Part shown: positions 7,343-14,154 of the stretch, piece after piece
Position numbering within the stretch: position 1 is the first letter of the stretch
Layout of the letters: the number at the start of each line of letters is the position of its first letter
Assembly: GCF_015354575.1 (NCBI RefSeq)
Contig: NZ_JACAFQ010000047.1
Location: 1 to 33,798, forward strand
Source of the DNA: Pseudomonas sp. UFMG81
GTDB taxonomy: Bacteria; Pseudomonadota; Gammaproteobacteria; Pseudomonadales; Pseudomonadaceae
DNA: 33,798 nucleotides
Direction of reading: 5' to 3'
The notes under the pieces: model-generated
What the model was told of the DNA's origin: nothing
Database searches by the model: none
The model's input: only the letters and a program-made list of their open reading frames with translations
Program-made: the position numbers and the translations under genes

Positions 7343-9871
7343 TCAGGCCTTCCTTGGCTTGGCCCGCGCCGTGGCTTCGGCGACCAGCGGATCGTCTGGC
7401 CAGTAGTGCTTGGGGTAGCGCCCCTTCAAGTCCTTCTTCACCTCGGCATAGGTGGTACGCCAGAAGTTGGCCAGGTCCTGGGTGACCTGTACGGGGCGGC
7501 GTGCCGGTGACAGCAGGTGCAGCTTGACCTGCTGGCGGCCACCCGCGATGCGCGGGGTGTCGGCCAGGCCGAACAGCTCTTGCAGGCGCACCGCGAGGAT
7601 CGGCGGCTGCTCGCTGTAGTCCAGGCGGATGTTCGAACCCGAGGGCACGCTCAGGTGCGCCGGGGCCAGTTCGTCCAGGCGCTGGGGCAGCGGCCAGGGC
7701 AGCAGGTTGCGCAGCAGCGACGGCAGGTCCAGCGCGGCGAAATGGCTCAAGCGCGATACCTTGCCCAGGTACGGTTGCAGCCAGTCTTCCAGGCTGGCCA
7801 GCAGCGCTTCGTCGCCCAGGTCGGGCCATTCGCTCTGGCCGTCCTTGTCCAGGTCCAGCTGGCGCAGCAGGGCAACCCGGGCCTGCCACTGGCGCAGTTC
7901 TGGGGGCCAGGTCAGCAGGTTGAGGCCCTTGCGCCGCACCAGGCCGAGCAGAGCCCTGGCGCGAGCGTCATCATCCAGCCCCGGCAGTGGTTCGCGGCTG
8001 AGCACCAGTTCGCCGACCTTGCGCTGGCGCTCGGCGCGCAGCACCTGTTCGCGGTCATCCCAGTCCAGCAGGTCGAGGGTTTGCACTTGCTCGGCCAACA
8101 CCTCGTCGAACAACGTCGGCTCGAACTCGGCGGCCAGGTAGATGCGCTCTTCGCGCTGGCCCTGGCGACTGCCGAGGTCGGCGATCACCAGCCAGGGGCA
8201 TTTCATCAACGCATCGGCTTCGCCGAACAAGGCCGCGCGACCATTGGCCAGGCGGTACTCGGCGCCGCCCTCGCGGCGCTGCTGGGCGACGCGGTCGGGG
8301 TAGGCCAGCGCCAGCAGGGCACCGAGCCAGCGTGGGTGATCGGGGGCCGCGACCGGGGTGAGCGGTTTGCCACGCAACTGCCCACGGTACTGCCGGGCCA
8401 GTTGCCGGGCACGCTGCACCCCGCCCTGGCCGCCACGCGATGCCTTGCTTTCGCCGCTGAGCAGGCTGAGCCGCGAATGCAGGTCGGCGCCGCCGCCGCG
8501 CAGGATGTCGCGCTCGCCGAGCAGGGCTGCGACATCGCAGGCCATGTCGGCCAGCCCCAAGTCCTGGCCGCGCAGCAGCAGGTGCGCGATGCGCGGGTGC
8601 GCAGGCAGCTCGGCCATGGCCTGGCCATGGGCGCTGAGGGTGTCGCGGCTGCCGGGCTTGAAGGCCCCCAACCGCGCCAGCAGGTCCTGGGCTTGTGCGT
8701 AGGCCGCCGTGGGGGGCTGGTCGAGCCAGCTCAACTGCTCCGGTTGCACACCCCAACGCCCCAGTTGCAGCGCCAGCCCTGCCAGGTCGGCCTGGAGGAT
8801 TTCGGCGCTGCCATGGGCGGCCAGCTGGTCGTGCTGGGCCTCGGACCACAACCGGTAGCACACACCCGGTTCCAGGCGCCCGGCCCGGCCGGCGCGCTGG
8901 GTGGCGCTGGCGCGGGAGATGCGCTGGGTGTCGAGGCGGGTCATGCCGCTGCCCGGGTCGAAACGCGGTACCCGCGCAAGGCCTGCGTCGATCACCACGC
9001 GCACGCCGTCGATGGTCAGGCTGGTCTCGGCGATGTTGGTGGCCAGCACCACCTTGCGCTGGCCCTTGGGCGCTGGATCGATCGCGGCGCGCTGGGCGTT
9101 GAGGTCGAGCTCGCCATGCAGCGGGCACAGCAAGATGCCCGGGCGCTCGCCCAAGGCCTCCTGCAAGGCTTGGTGGACTCGGCGAATCTCCGCCTGGCCC
9201 GGCAGGAACACCAGCAGGCTGCCGCTCTCGTCGGCCAGCGCCTGGAGCACGCAGTCGACCACCCGTGGTTCGACGAACTCGCCGGGCTGGAAGGGCCTGC
9301 CCCAGCGGATGTCCACCGGGTGCATACGGCCCTGGCTGCTCACCACTGGCGCGTCGTCGAGCAGGCGCGACAGGCGCTCGCCCTCCAGCGTCGCCGACAT
9401 CAGCAGGATCTTCAGCGGCGGCTCGTCGCGCAGCAGCGCCCGGCCGTTGAGGCTCAGGGCCAGGGCCAGGTCGGCGTCGAGGCTGCGTTCGTGGAATTCG
9501 TCGAATATCACCAGGCCGACCCCTTCCAACGCTGGGTCGGCTTGCAGGCGGCGGGTGAGGATACCTTCGGTGACCACTTCGATACGGGTGCGCGGGCCGA
9601 CCTTGCTGTCCAGGCGGATGCGGTAACCCACGGTCTCGCCGACCTTCTCGCCCAGCTCACTGGCCAGCCGCTCGGCCGCGGCACGGGCGGCCAGGCGACG
9701 CGGTTCGAGCATGAGAATGGTCTGCCCGGCCAGCCAAGGCTCGTCGAGCAAGGCCAGGGGCACGCGGGTGGTCTTGCCGGCGCCGGGTGGCGCCTCGAGC
9801 ACGGCCTCGTCGCGGCTGCGCAGGGCCTGGCGCAAGGCGGGCAAGACGGCATCGATCGGTAATGAAATCAT
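7343..9871 (-). CDS. hrpB: ATP-dependent helicase HrpB (DEAH family)
   Basis: The 842-residue protein has Walker A PPGAGKTT (residues 28-35), motif II DEFHERSLDADLAL (DEFH 124-127), motif III MSATLEGERL and motif VI QRAGRAGR. These are followed by a helicase-associated domain and the HrpB C-terminal domain (GSNIRLDYSEQPPILAVRLQELFG and the closing FWRTTYAEVKKDLKGRYPKHYWPDDPL). This C-terminal block is diagnostic for HrpB rather than HrpA. HrpB proteins are cytoplasmic RNA helicases with a poorly defined role; a homologue has been linked to surface attachment in P. fluorescens (from memory). The start at 9871 has GAGGACC just upstream. Very long open frames on the opposite strand are GC-skew shadows. 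Confidence 0.96.
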   Translation of the reverse strand: MISLPIDAVLPALRQALRSRDEAVLEAPPGAGKTTRVPLALLDEPWLAGQTILMLEPRRLAARAAAERLASELGEKVGETVGYRIRLDSKVGPRTRIEVVTEGILTRRLQADPALEGVGLVIFDEFHERSLDADLALALSLNGRALLRDEPPLKILLMSATLEGERLSRLLDDAPVVSSQGRMHPVDIRWGRPFQPGEFVEPRVVDCVLQALADESGSLLVFLPGQAEIRRVHQALQEALGERPGILLCPLHGELDLNAQRAAIDPAPKGQRKVVLATNIAETSLTIDGVRVVIDAGLARVPRFDPGSGMTRLDTQRISRASATQRAGRAGRLEPGVCYRLWSEAQHDQLAAHGSAEILQADLAGLALQLGRWGVQPEQLSWLDQPPTAAYAQAQDLLARLGAFKPGSRDTLSAHGQAMAELPAHPRIAHLLLRGQDLGLADMACDVAALLGERDILRGGGADLHSRLSLLSGESKASRGGQGGVQRARQLARQYRGQLRGKPLTPVAAPDHPRWLGALLALAYPDRVAQQRREGGAEYRLANGRAALFGEADALMKCPWLVIADLGSRQGQREERIYLAAEFEPTLFDEVLAEQVQTLDLLDWDDREQVLRAERQRKVGELVLSREPLPGLDDDARARALLGLVRRKGLNLLTWPPELRQWQARVALLRQLDLDKDGQSEWPDLGDEALLASLEDWLQPYLGKVSRLSHFAALDLPSLLRNLLPWPLPQRLDELAPAHLSVPSGSNIRLDYSEQPPILAVRLQELFGLADTPRIAGGRQQVKLHLLSPARRPVQVTQDLANFWRTTYAEVKKDLKGRYPKHYWPDDPLVAEATARAKPRKA

Positions 9872-9940
9872 GGTGGTCCTCGAACAGTCGGCCGAGTATA
9901 ACGGCGAACCGTGGCTGCCCTATCATGGTCTTAAGCTTCA

Positions 9941-9961
9941 GGCGCGGGCGATTGCCGCGCC
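9941..9961. other. Leader hairpin in front of a small lipoprotein gene
   Basis: GGCGCGG (9941-9947) and CCGCGCC (9955-9961) form a 7-bp GC stem with loop GCGATTG. CCTTCATTTTTC follows, then the ribosome-binding site CGGAG of the gene at 9984. It could be a weak terminator or attenuator, or simply a 5' structure. Confidence 0.3.
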
Positions 9962-9983
9962 CCTTCATTTTTCGGAGATACAC

Positions 9984-10403
9984 ATGCGCATCCCTTCCCG
10001 CGTCATCGGTGGCGCCCTGATTGCCACCCTGCTGACCCAGCTGACGGCCTGCGGCACGATTTTCTACCCCGACCGCCGCGGCCAGATCGAAGGCAAGATC
10101 GACCCCGTGGTCGCCGCGCTGGATGCCATCGGCATCCTGTTCTACGTCATCCCTGGGCTGATCGCCTTTGGGGTCGACTTCGCCACCGGCGCCATCTACT
10201 ACCCCGGCGGCACCACCGCGCAGGTGGACCCGGCCAAGCTCAAGCCGGCCATCAACGCTGACGGCCAGGTCGACAGGACAAAGCTGCAAGCTATCCTCGA
10301 GACCGAACTGGGCCAGCGCCTGCCGTTGAACGACCCACGCCTGATCCAGCAGCGCGGCAGCGTCGAGCAACTGGCCGCCTATGGCCTGGTGCCCGCCGCC
10401 TGA
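9984..10403 (+). CDS. Small predicted lipoprotein (139 residues)
   Basis: The N terminus MRIPSRVIGGALIATLLTQLTACG is a lipoprotein signal with lipobox LTAC and acceptor Cys23. After it come GTIFYPDRRGQIEGKIDPVVAALDAIGILFYVIPGLIAFGVDFATGAIYYP, which has a hydrophobic hairpin-like centre, and a soluble tail with KLQAILETELGQRLPLNDPRL. The central layout (a Cys-Gly start, a short aromatic region, then a Leu/Ile/Phe-rich segment ending in FATGAIYYP) loosely recalls the YceK/YidQ lipoproteins, but I am not sure of the family. Residue 24 is Gly, which does not signal inner-membrane retention, so Lol-dependent transport to the outer membrane is expected. A CGGAG sequence eight bases upstream supports the start. 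The fieF-type gene follows 25 nt later and may be co-transcribed. Confidence 0.82.
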   Translation: MRIPSRVIGGALIATLLTQLTACGTIFYPDRRGQIEGKIDPVVAALDAIGILFYVIPGLIAFGVDFATGAIYYPGGTTAQVDPAKLKPAINADGQVDRTKLQAILETELGQRLPLNDPRLIQQRGSVEQLAAYGLVPAA

Positions 10404-10428
10404 TCAACCCAAGGACGAACCCCGGCGC

Positions 10429-11298
10429 ATGACCGTAACGACGGAACACCAACGCCTGCTGCGCCTGGCCACCCGTGCCTCGCTGGCAGTGGCCAGCATT
10501 CTGGTGCTGAGCAAGGCCGTGGCCTGGTGGCTCAGCGGCTCGGTCAGCTTGCTGGCCGGGCTCACCGACTCGGCGCTGGACGCCGTGGCCTCCTTCCTCA
10601 ACCTGCTGGCGGTGCACTACGCGCTGCGCCCGGCCGACGACGATCACCGCTTCGGCCATGGCAAGGCCGAGGCGCTGGCCGGCATGGCCCAGGCGCTGTT
10701 CATCGGGGTCAGTGCGGTGTTGATCGGGGTGCAGGCGGTGCAGCGGTTGCAAGCGCCACAGCCGTTGGGTGACACGGCCGCCGGCATCGCGGTGATGCTG
10801 CTGTCGCTGGCACTGACCCTCGCCCTGCTGGCGTTCCAGCGCAAGGTCATTCGCCTCACCGGGTCCACGGCGGTGCGCGCCGACTCGCTGCACTACCGCT
10901 CCGACCTGCTGCTCAACGGCAGCATCCTGCTGGCCCTGCTGCTGGCGCGTTTCGGCTGGCCGCAGCTGGATGCGCTGTTCGGCCTGGGGATCGCCCTGTA
11001 CATCCTGTGGAGCGCGCTGCAGATCGCCCGCGAGAGCACGGCGATCCTGATGGACCAGGAACTGCCGGCCGATATTGGCGAGCGCATGCTTGAGCTGGTG
11101 CTGGCCATTCCCGGGGTGAAGGGCGCCCATGACCTGCGCACGCGGGTGTCGGGTAGCCAGTGGTTCGTGCAGGTGCACCTGGAGCTGGCGGGGGACCTGC
11201 CGCTGCACCAGGCCCACGCGCTGTGCGTACAGGCCTCGGCGGCCATTCGCCAACGCTATCCGCGGGCCGATGTGCTGGTGCACGCCGATCCGGTGTAG
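10429..11298 (+). CDS. fieF: Cation diffusion facilitator, FieF type
   Basis: The 289-residue protein has the FieF hallmarks: GLTDSALDAVAS on transmembrane helix 2 (metal-site Asp47 and Asp51), DDHRFGHGKAEALAGMAQA in the loop after helix 2, and RADSLHYRSDLLLNGSIL on helix 5 (His155 and Asp159). This DxxxD/HxxxD set is the zinc/iron transport site. The soluble C-terminal domain (IPGVKGAHDLRTRVSGSQWFVQVHLEL) carries the dimer-interface metal-binding pattern. The protein exports Zn(II) or Fe(II) from the cytoplasm by proton antiport in the family. The start at 10429 fits the known N terminus, with AAGGA about 13 bases upstream. The frame is open 16 codons earlier, but that stretch overlaps the lipoprotein gene. 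Confidence 0.93.
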   Translation: MTVTTEHQRLLRLATRASLAVASILVLSKAVAWWLSGSVSLLAGLTDSALDAVASFLNLLAVHYALRPADDDHRFGHGKAEALAGMAQALFIGVSAVLIGVQAVQRLQAPQPLGDTAAGIAVMLLSLALTLALLAFQRKVIRLTGSTAVRADSLHYRSDLLLNGSILLALLLARFGWPQLDALFGLGIALYILWSALQIARESTAILMDQELPADIGERMLELVLAIPGVKGAHDLRTRVSGSQWFVQVHLELAGDLPLHQAHALCVQASAAIRQRYPRADVLVHADPV

Positions 11299-11323
11299 GT
11301 TCGCGTAGCCCGGTCACATACCT

Positions 11324-11442
11324 TGTGGGAGCTGGCTTGCCGGCGATGCAGGCACCACGATGGATGACACCGGCTTTGCCGGTGATCGCCGGCAAGCCGG
11401 CTCCCACAGGGACCGCGCGCACCTCTGTAGGAGCAGCCTTGG
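11324..11442. repeat. REP pair plus a partial third copy
   Basis: A plus-oriented copy (TGTGGGAGCTGGCTTGCCGG) and a minus-oriented copy (CCGGCAAGCCGGCTCCCACA) face each other across an inner hairpin (CACCGGCTTTGCCGGTG). A shorter third copy of the other sub-family, CTGTAGGAGCAGCCTTGG, lies at about 11425-11442. The cluster separates the convergent fieF and DUF6515 genes. Confidence 0.85.
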
Positions 11443-11443
11443 C

Positions 11444-12256
11444 TTAGTTGATGCTGTACCCTCGCCCCCCCATACAGGCACCCAGCGCCCGTCGATAGGT
11501 GTCCGCCACATTCACAGGGGGCGCATAGGACGCGCTGGCCGGGTCGAACCCCGACTGGCCCACCGCCCAGCGATGGCACTGGTAGCGGTCCTGCTCCTGC
11601 TGCTGCGGCCCCTGGCCATGCAGCGGGTAGGCAATCACATCGTAACCGCTGGCTGGTGGCTGCACGGTTGCCGGCGCGACCGTGGGAGGGCTGACCACCA
11701 CATACTCGCGGCTGTCGGCCAGGTACTGGTAATAGGTGTCGGCCACCAGGAAGAACAGTGCGCCACCCAGCCACACCTCTTGGGCGTAGGACGGCAGGTA
11801 GTCGACCCGCACGCCATAGGGCGGCCTGACCACGACGTAGCCGCCGCCATGGGGGCGGTACCAGTAGCCACCGGAGTAGAAATAGTCCTGCCCGCGATAG
11901 GGCACTTTCCAGTAGCGGTCCGGGAAGCGCTCCACCGCGTGCCCGGGGTGATACTGCGGCCCGGGGCCCCAGCCATCGCCATGGCCGTCAGGCCGCCCGG
12001 ACCAGTCACCACCTGGCCGCTGCCCGGGGCCACCCGCCTCCCAGTAACGGTTGTCGCCATACCGTCGGGGGATGTCCTGGTAGTAGCCCTGGCGCGGCGG
12101 CTGGGTCTGGCGCACTTCGTCGCGGGAATTCAGCGGCGACCCGCGCCCGCCATTGGGGTCTTGCGGGCCATTCTCCGGCCCTTGGGCCAGCACGCCCAGG
12201 CTGATGCCCATGCCCAGCAAACCAACACCGGCCAATGGCCAGATGCGCGACCTCAT
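11444..12256 (-). CDS. DUF6515-like exported protein, Gly/Pro/Tyr-rich
   Basis: The 270-residue protein has a signal peptide (MRSRIWPLAGVGLLGMGISLGVLA, probable cleavage near residue 24). A low-complexity region rich in Gly, Pro, Arg and Tyr follows (residues about 30-105). The conserved core then has FPDRYWKVPYRGQDYFYSGGYWYRPHGGGYVVVRPPYGVRVDYLP, a hydrophobic stretch VWLGGALFFLVADTYYQYL, and a C-terminal domain with Cys residues (RYQCHRWAVGQSGFDP and GACMGGRGYSIN). The YWYRPHGGGYVVVRPPYG signature is that of DUF6515-type envelope proteins of unknown function. Start choice: 12256 has GAGAGG ten bases upstream and opens directly into the signal peptide; the 50 extra upstream codons run through a terminator-like hairpin. 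Export to the periplasm or outer membrane is expected. Confidence 0.85.
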   Translation of the reverse strand: MRSRIWPLAGVGLLGMGISLGVLAQGPENGPQDPNGGRGSPLNSRDEVRQTQPPRQGYYQDIPRRYGDNRYWEAGGPGQRPGGDWSGRPDGHGDGWGPGPQYHPGHAVERFPDRYWKVPYRGQDYFYSGGYWYRPHGGGYVVVRPPYGVRVDYLPSYAQEVWLGGALFFLVADTYYQYLADSREYVVVSPPTVAPATVQPPASGYDVIAYPLHGQGPQQQEQDRYQCHRWAVGQSGFDPASASYAPPVNVADTYRRALGACMGGRGYSIN

Positions 12257-12335
12257 GTTGTGCCTCTCGATCAGGAAAACCGCAGGCGGCCAGTCTACCT
12301 TGCGCCAGTGGCACACAGATGAAATCGCGGGCATG

Positions 12336-12363
12336 AAAAAAGGGAGGCCTGGCGGCCTCCCTT
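12336..12363 (-). terminator. Rho-independent terminator on the minus strand
   Basis: On the plus strand a run of six A (12336-12341) precedes a 10-bp stem, AAGGGAGGCC (12340-12349) with GGCCTCCCTT (12354-12363), loop TGGC. Read on the minus strand this is a GC-rich hairpin followed by TTTTTT, a textbook intrinsic terminator. It lies 80 nt upstream of the DUF6515 start codon, and no minus-strand coding gene lies between it and the divergent regulator at 12650. It either ends a small RNA or attenuates a long DUF6515 leader. Confidence 0.65.
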
Positions 12364-12600
12364 CGGGAATTGTCGTCCGTGCTCGGCACTTGTGGCACCG
12401 GCTCACCTCACGCCGTCTTCTGGACGGTGTGTAGCCCGGGGGCCTGGCGGATCCTGTTGGATGGCTGGCCGCGAGCGCCCGTCTGGGGCGCCTCGCCGTG
12501 GACTTGAGTCCGGGCAGTGATTCTGGTGATAAAGATAGGCCTTTGAGCGGGGCAGAGGATTGCGAAGATTGCTCTCATAAATAGCACTTGCGCAATTTTT
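12364..12600 (-). ncRNA. Candidate minus-strand small RNA or attenuated leader
   Basis: The gap from 12257 to 12649 (393 nt) has no convincing coding gene. Read on the minus strand, it contains several GC-rich stem-loops in front of the terminator at 12336-12363: GGACTCAAGTCC, then GCGCCC-CAGAC-GGGCGC, then a CCGGTGC/GCACGG stem. The 5' end is not clear; weak -10-like AT-rich stretches occur near 12540 (TATCTT) and 12575 (TATTTA). It does not match tmRNA, 6S, RNase P, SRP, Rsm or Crc RNAs as I know them. The call rests on the terminator and structure only. Confidence 0.3.
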
Positions 12601-12617
12601 CACTCAGGATCGATAAT
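12588..12617 (+). promoter_or_regulatory. Candidate sigma-70 promoter of the second Lrp/AsnC gene
   Basis: TTGCGC at 12588-12593 and GATAAT at 12612-12617 are separated by 18 nt, 32 nt before the ATG at 12650. A second possible promoter, TTGAGT (12504-12509) with TGATAA (12527-12532), spacer 17 nt, lies further upstream. Both are read by eye. Confidence 0.45.
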
Positions 12618-12649
12618 TCGCCGCAATCCGAACAGAAAAGGCCCTTCCC

Positions 12650-13126
12650 ATGAGCAAGCTCGACCGCTACGACCTGAGCATCCTCGCCGAATTGCAGCGC
12701 GACGCGCGCATCTCCAACCAGGAACTGGCCGAACGTATTGGCCTGTCGCCCTCCCCTTGCTCACGGCGGGTCAAGCAGCTGGAAGACGACGGCTACATTT
12801 CGCGCCAGGTGGCACTACTGGACCGCAAGAAGCTGGGCTTGAGCCTGACCGCCTACGTGCTGATCGGCATGGACCGCCACACCCCCGAGCGCTTCGAGGC
12901 CTTCGAGGCGGCGATCCGCAGCCTGCCACAAGTGCTCGAATGCAGCCTGGTCACCGGGATGGACGCCGACTACCAGCTCAAGGTGGTGGTACCGGACATG
13001 GATCATTACCAGAAACTGCTGCTGGGCAGCCTGACCCGCATCGAGGGCGTAACCAGCGTGCGTTCGAGCTTCGTGCTCAACCAGGTGCTGGCCAGCACCG
13101 AGCTGCCATTGACCCACCTGCGTTGA
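12650..13126 (+). CDS. Lrp/AsnC family transcriptional regulator (second copy)
   Basis: The 158-residue protein starts MSKLDRYDLSILAELQRDARISNQELAERIGLSPSPCSRRVKQLEDDGYI, an Lrp N-terminal winged helix-turn-helix with the SPSPCSRRVKQLE recognition helix typical of true Lrp-like members. The RAM domain follows from about residue 65 (LTAYVLIGMD), with the ligand-loop motif ECSLVTGMDADYQLKVVV and the C-terminal FVLNQVLASTELPLTHL. It differs clearly from the 3998 protein, so it is not a duplicate. Targets are unknown; the preceding 393-nt gap and the divergent DUF6515 gene are candidates. A short DUF2788 gene follows after 53 nt. Confidence 0.93.
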   Translation: MSKLDRYDLSILAELQRDARISNQELAERIGLSPSPCSRRVKQLEDDGYISRQVALLDRKKLGLSLTAYVLIGMDRHTPERFEAFEAAIRSLPQVLECSLVTGMDADYQLKVVVPDMDHYQKLLLGSLTRIEGVTSVRSSFVLNQVLASTELPLTHLR

Positions 13127-13179
13127 TTCCCCGTGTGCCCGGCGTATGATCGGGCTCTCACCCTACCTGGAGTTGACCG

Positions 13180-13383
13180 ATGGATCCCGCTGTATTCGAA
13201 GAGTGGATGATGATTGTCCTGGTCACCGTGTTGATCGCGTTCATGGGCTTCATCGTCTGGGACCTGGCGAAAAAGTCCAAGGCCGGCCGCTTCGGCACGC
13301 TGATCCTGTTCTTCGTGCTGGGGCTCGGTGTGCTGGCGTTCATCATCAAGAGCGTGGTGGTGGGGTTCCTGGAAGGGGTTTAA
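13180..13383 (+). CDS. DUF2788 small membrane protein
   Basis: The 67-residue protein MDPAVFEEWMMIVLVTVLIAFMGFIVWDLAKKSKAGRF... has two transmembrane helices (about residues 10-29 and 39-61) joined by a short basic loop (KKSKAGR). This layout and length fit DUF2788, a pseudomonad/gammaproteobacterial family of unknown function. A GGAG (CCTGGAGTTGACCG) lies ten bases upstream of the ATG. The closeness to the Lrp-type gene may mean co-transcription. It ends at a REP pair. Confidence 0.85.
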   Translation: MDPAVFEEWMMIVLVTVLIAFMGFIVWDLAKKSKAGRFGTLILFFVLGLGVLAFIIKSVVVGFLEGV

Positions 13384-13417
13384 GCACACCGCCACACGCT
13401 TGGGAGACGAAGATCAT

Positions 13418-13503
13418 GTGGGAGCGGGCTTGCCCGCGAAGCAGGCACCACCGATGGGTGGCACGGGCTTCGCCCGTGTTCGCGGGCAAGCCCGCTCCTA
13501 CAG
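13418..13503. repeat. REP pair with inner hairpin
   Basis: GTGGGAGCGGGCTTGCCCGC on the left and GCGGGCAAGCCCGCTCCTAC on the right are inverted copies. Between them lies a second palindrome, CACGGGCTTCGCCCGTG. The element separates the convergent DUF2788 and rluE genes. Confidence 0.88.
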
Positions 13504-13518
13504 GTGCAGCTGATAGCC

Positions 13519-14148
13519 TCAGAGCTTGGGTTGAACTTCCCGCCACGTCCCCTGCTCCAGCCCCTCGATCGTCCAATCACCAATCCTCACCCGCACCAGG
13601 CGCAAGGTCGGCAACCCCACGGCCGCCGTCATGCGCCGCACCTGGCGGTTGCGCCCCTCGCGAATCACCAGCTCCAGCCACGCCGTCGGCACGCTCTTGC
13701 GAAACCGTACCGGCGGATTGCGGGGCCATAGGTCGGGCTCGTCGAGCAAGCGCGCCTCGGCTGGCAGGGTCGGGCCGTCGTTCAACTCGACGCCCTCACG
13801 CAGGCGCTGCAACTGTTCCGCGCTGGGCTCCCCCTCCACCTGCACCCAGTAGGTCTTGGCCAGCTTGTGCTTGGGGTCGGCGATGCGCGCCTGCAGGCGC
13901 CCGTCATTGGTCAGCAGCAGCAAGCCTTCGCTGTCACGGTCCAGGCGCCCGGCCGGGTAGATGCCGGGGATGTCGAGGTAGTCCTTGAGCGTGGCGCGCC
14001 CTTCGCCGTCGCTGAACTGGGTGAGCACATCGAAGGGTTTGTTGAACAGGATCAGGCGCGGCTCGGCCGGCGGCGCCTTGGGCTGGCGACGCGGGCCGGC
14101 AGGGCGCGCCGTGGGGCGGCGCGCGTTGTTACGGGGTGGCGGGGGCAT
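13519..14148 (-). CDS. rluE: rRNA large-subunit pseudouridine synthase, RluE-like
   Basis: The 209-residue protein carries the RsuA/RluB/E/F catalytic motif YPAGRLDRDSEGLLLLTNDG with the catalytic Asp in GRLD. It also has ILFNKPFDVLTQFSD at the start of the fold and REGRNRQVRRMTAAVGLPTLRLVRVRIG near the end. There is no S4 domain; instead a short Arg/Pro-rich N terminus (MPPPPRNNARRPTARP) leads into the fold. This S4-less layout and length match RluE, which makes pseudouridine 2457 of 23S rRNA in E. coli. The start at 14148 has GAGGAT seven bases upstream, and its ribosome-binding site overlaps the amn stop codon at 14155, so it is translationally close-coupled to amn. Confidence 0.92.
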   Translation of the reverse strand: MPPPPRNNARRPTARPAGPRRQPKAPPAEPRLILFNKPFDVLTQFSDGEGRATLKDYLDIPGIYPAGRLDRDSEGLLLLTNDGRLQARIADPKHKLAKTYWVQVEGEPSAEQLQRLREGVELNDGPTLPAEARLLDEPDLWPRNPPVRFRKSVPTAWLELVIREGRNRQVRRMTAAVGLPTLRLVRVRIGDWTIEGLEQGTWREVQPKL

Positions 14149-14154
14149 GGATCC

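Noticed and set aside
7517..9862. A 781-codon open frame on the plus strand opposite hrpB
   Set aside because: Antisense frames stay open because of high GC and codon bias. The sequence is Gln/Gly/Ala/His-rich without domain motifs, while hrpB on the other strand has all helicase motifs.
12403..12603. A 66-codon minus-strand frame in the 393-nt gap
   Set aside because: Unusual composition for this genome, no ribosome-binding site, no domain; the structured-RNA explanation fits better.
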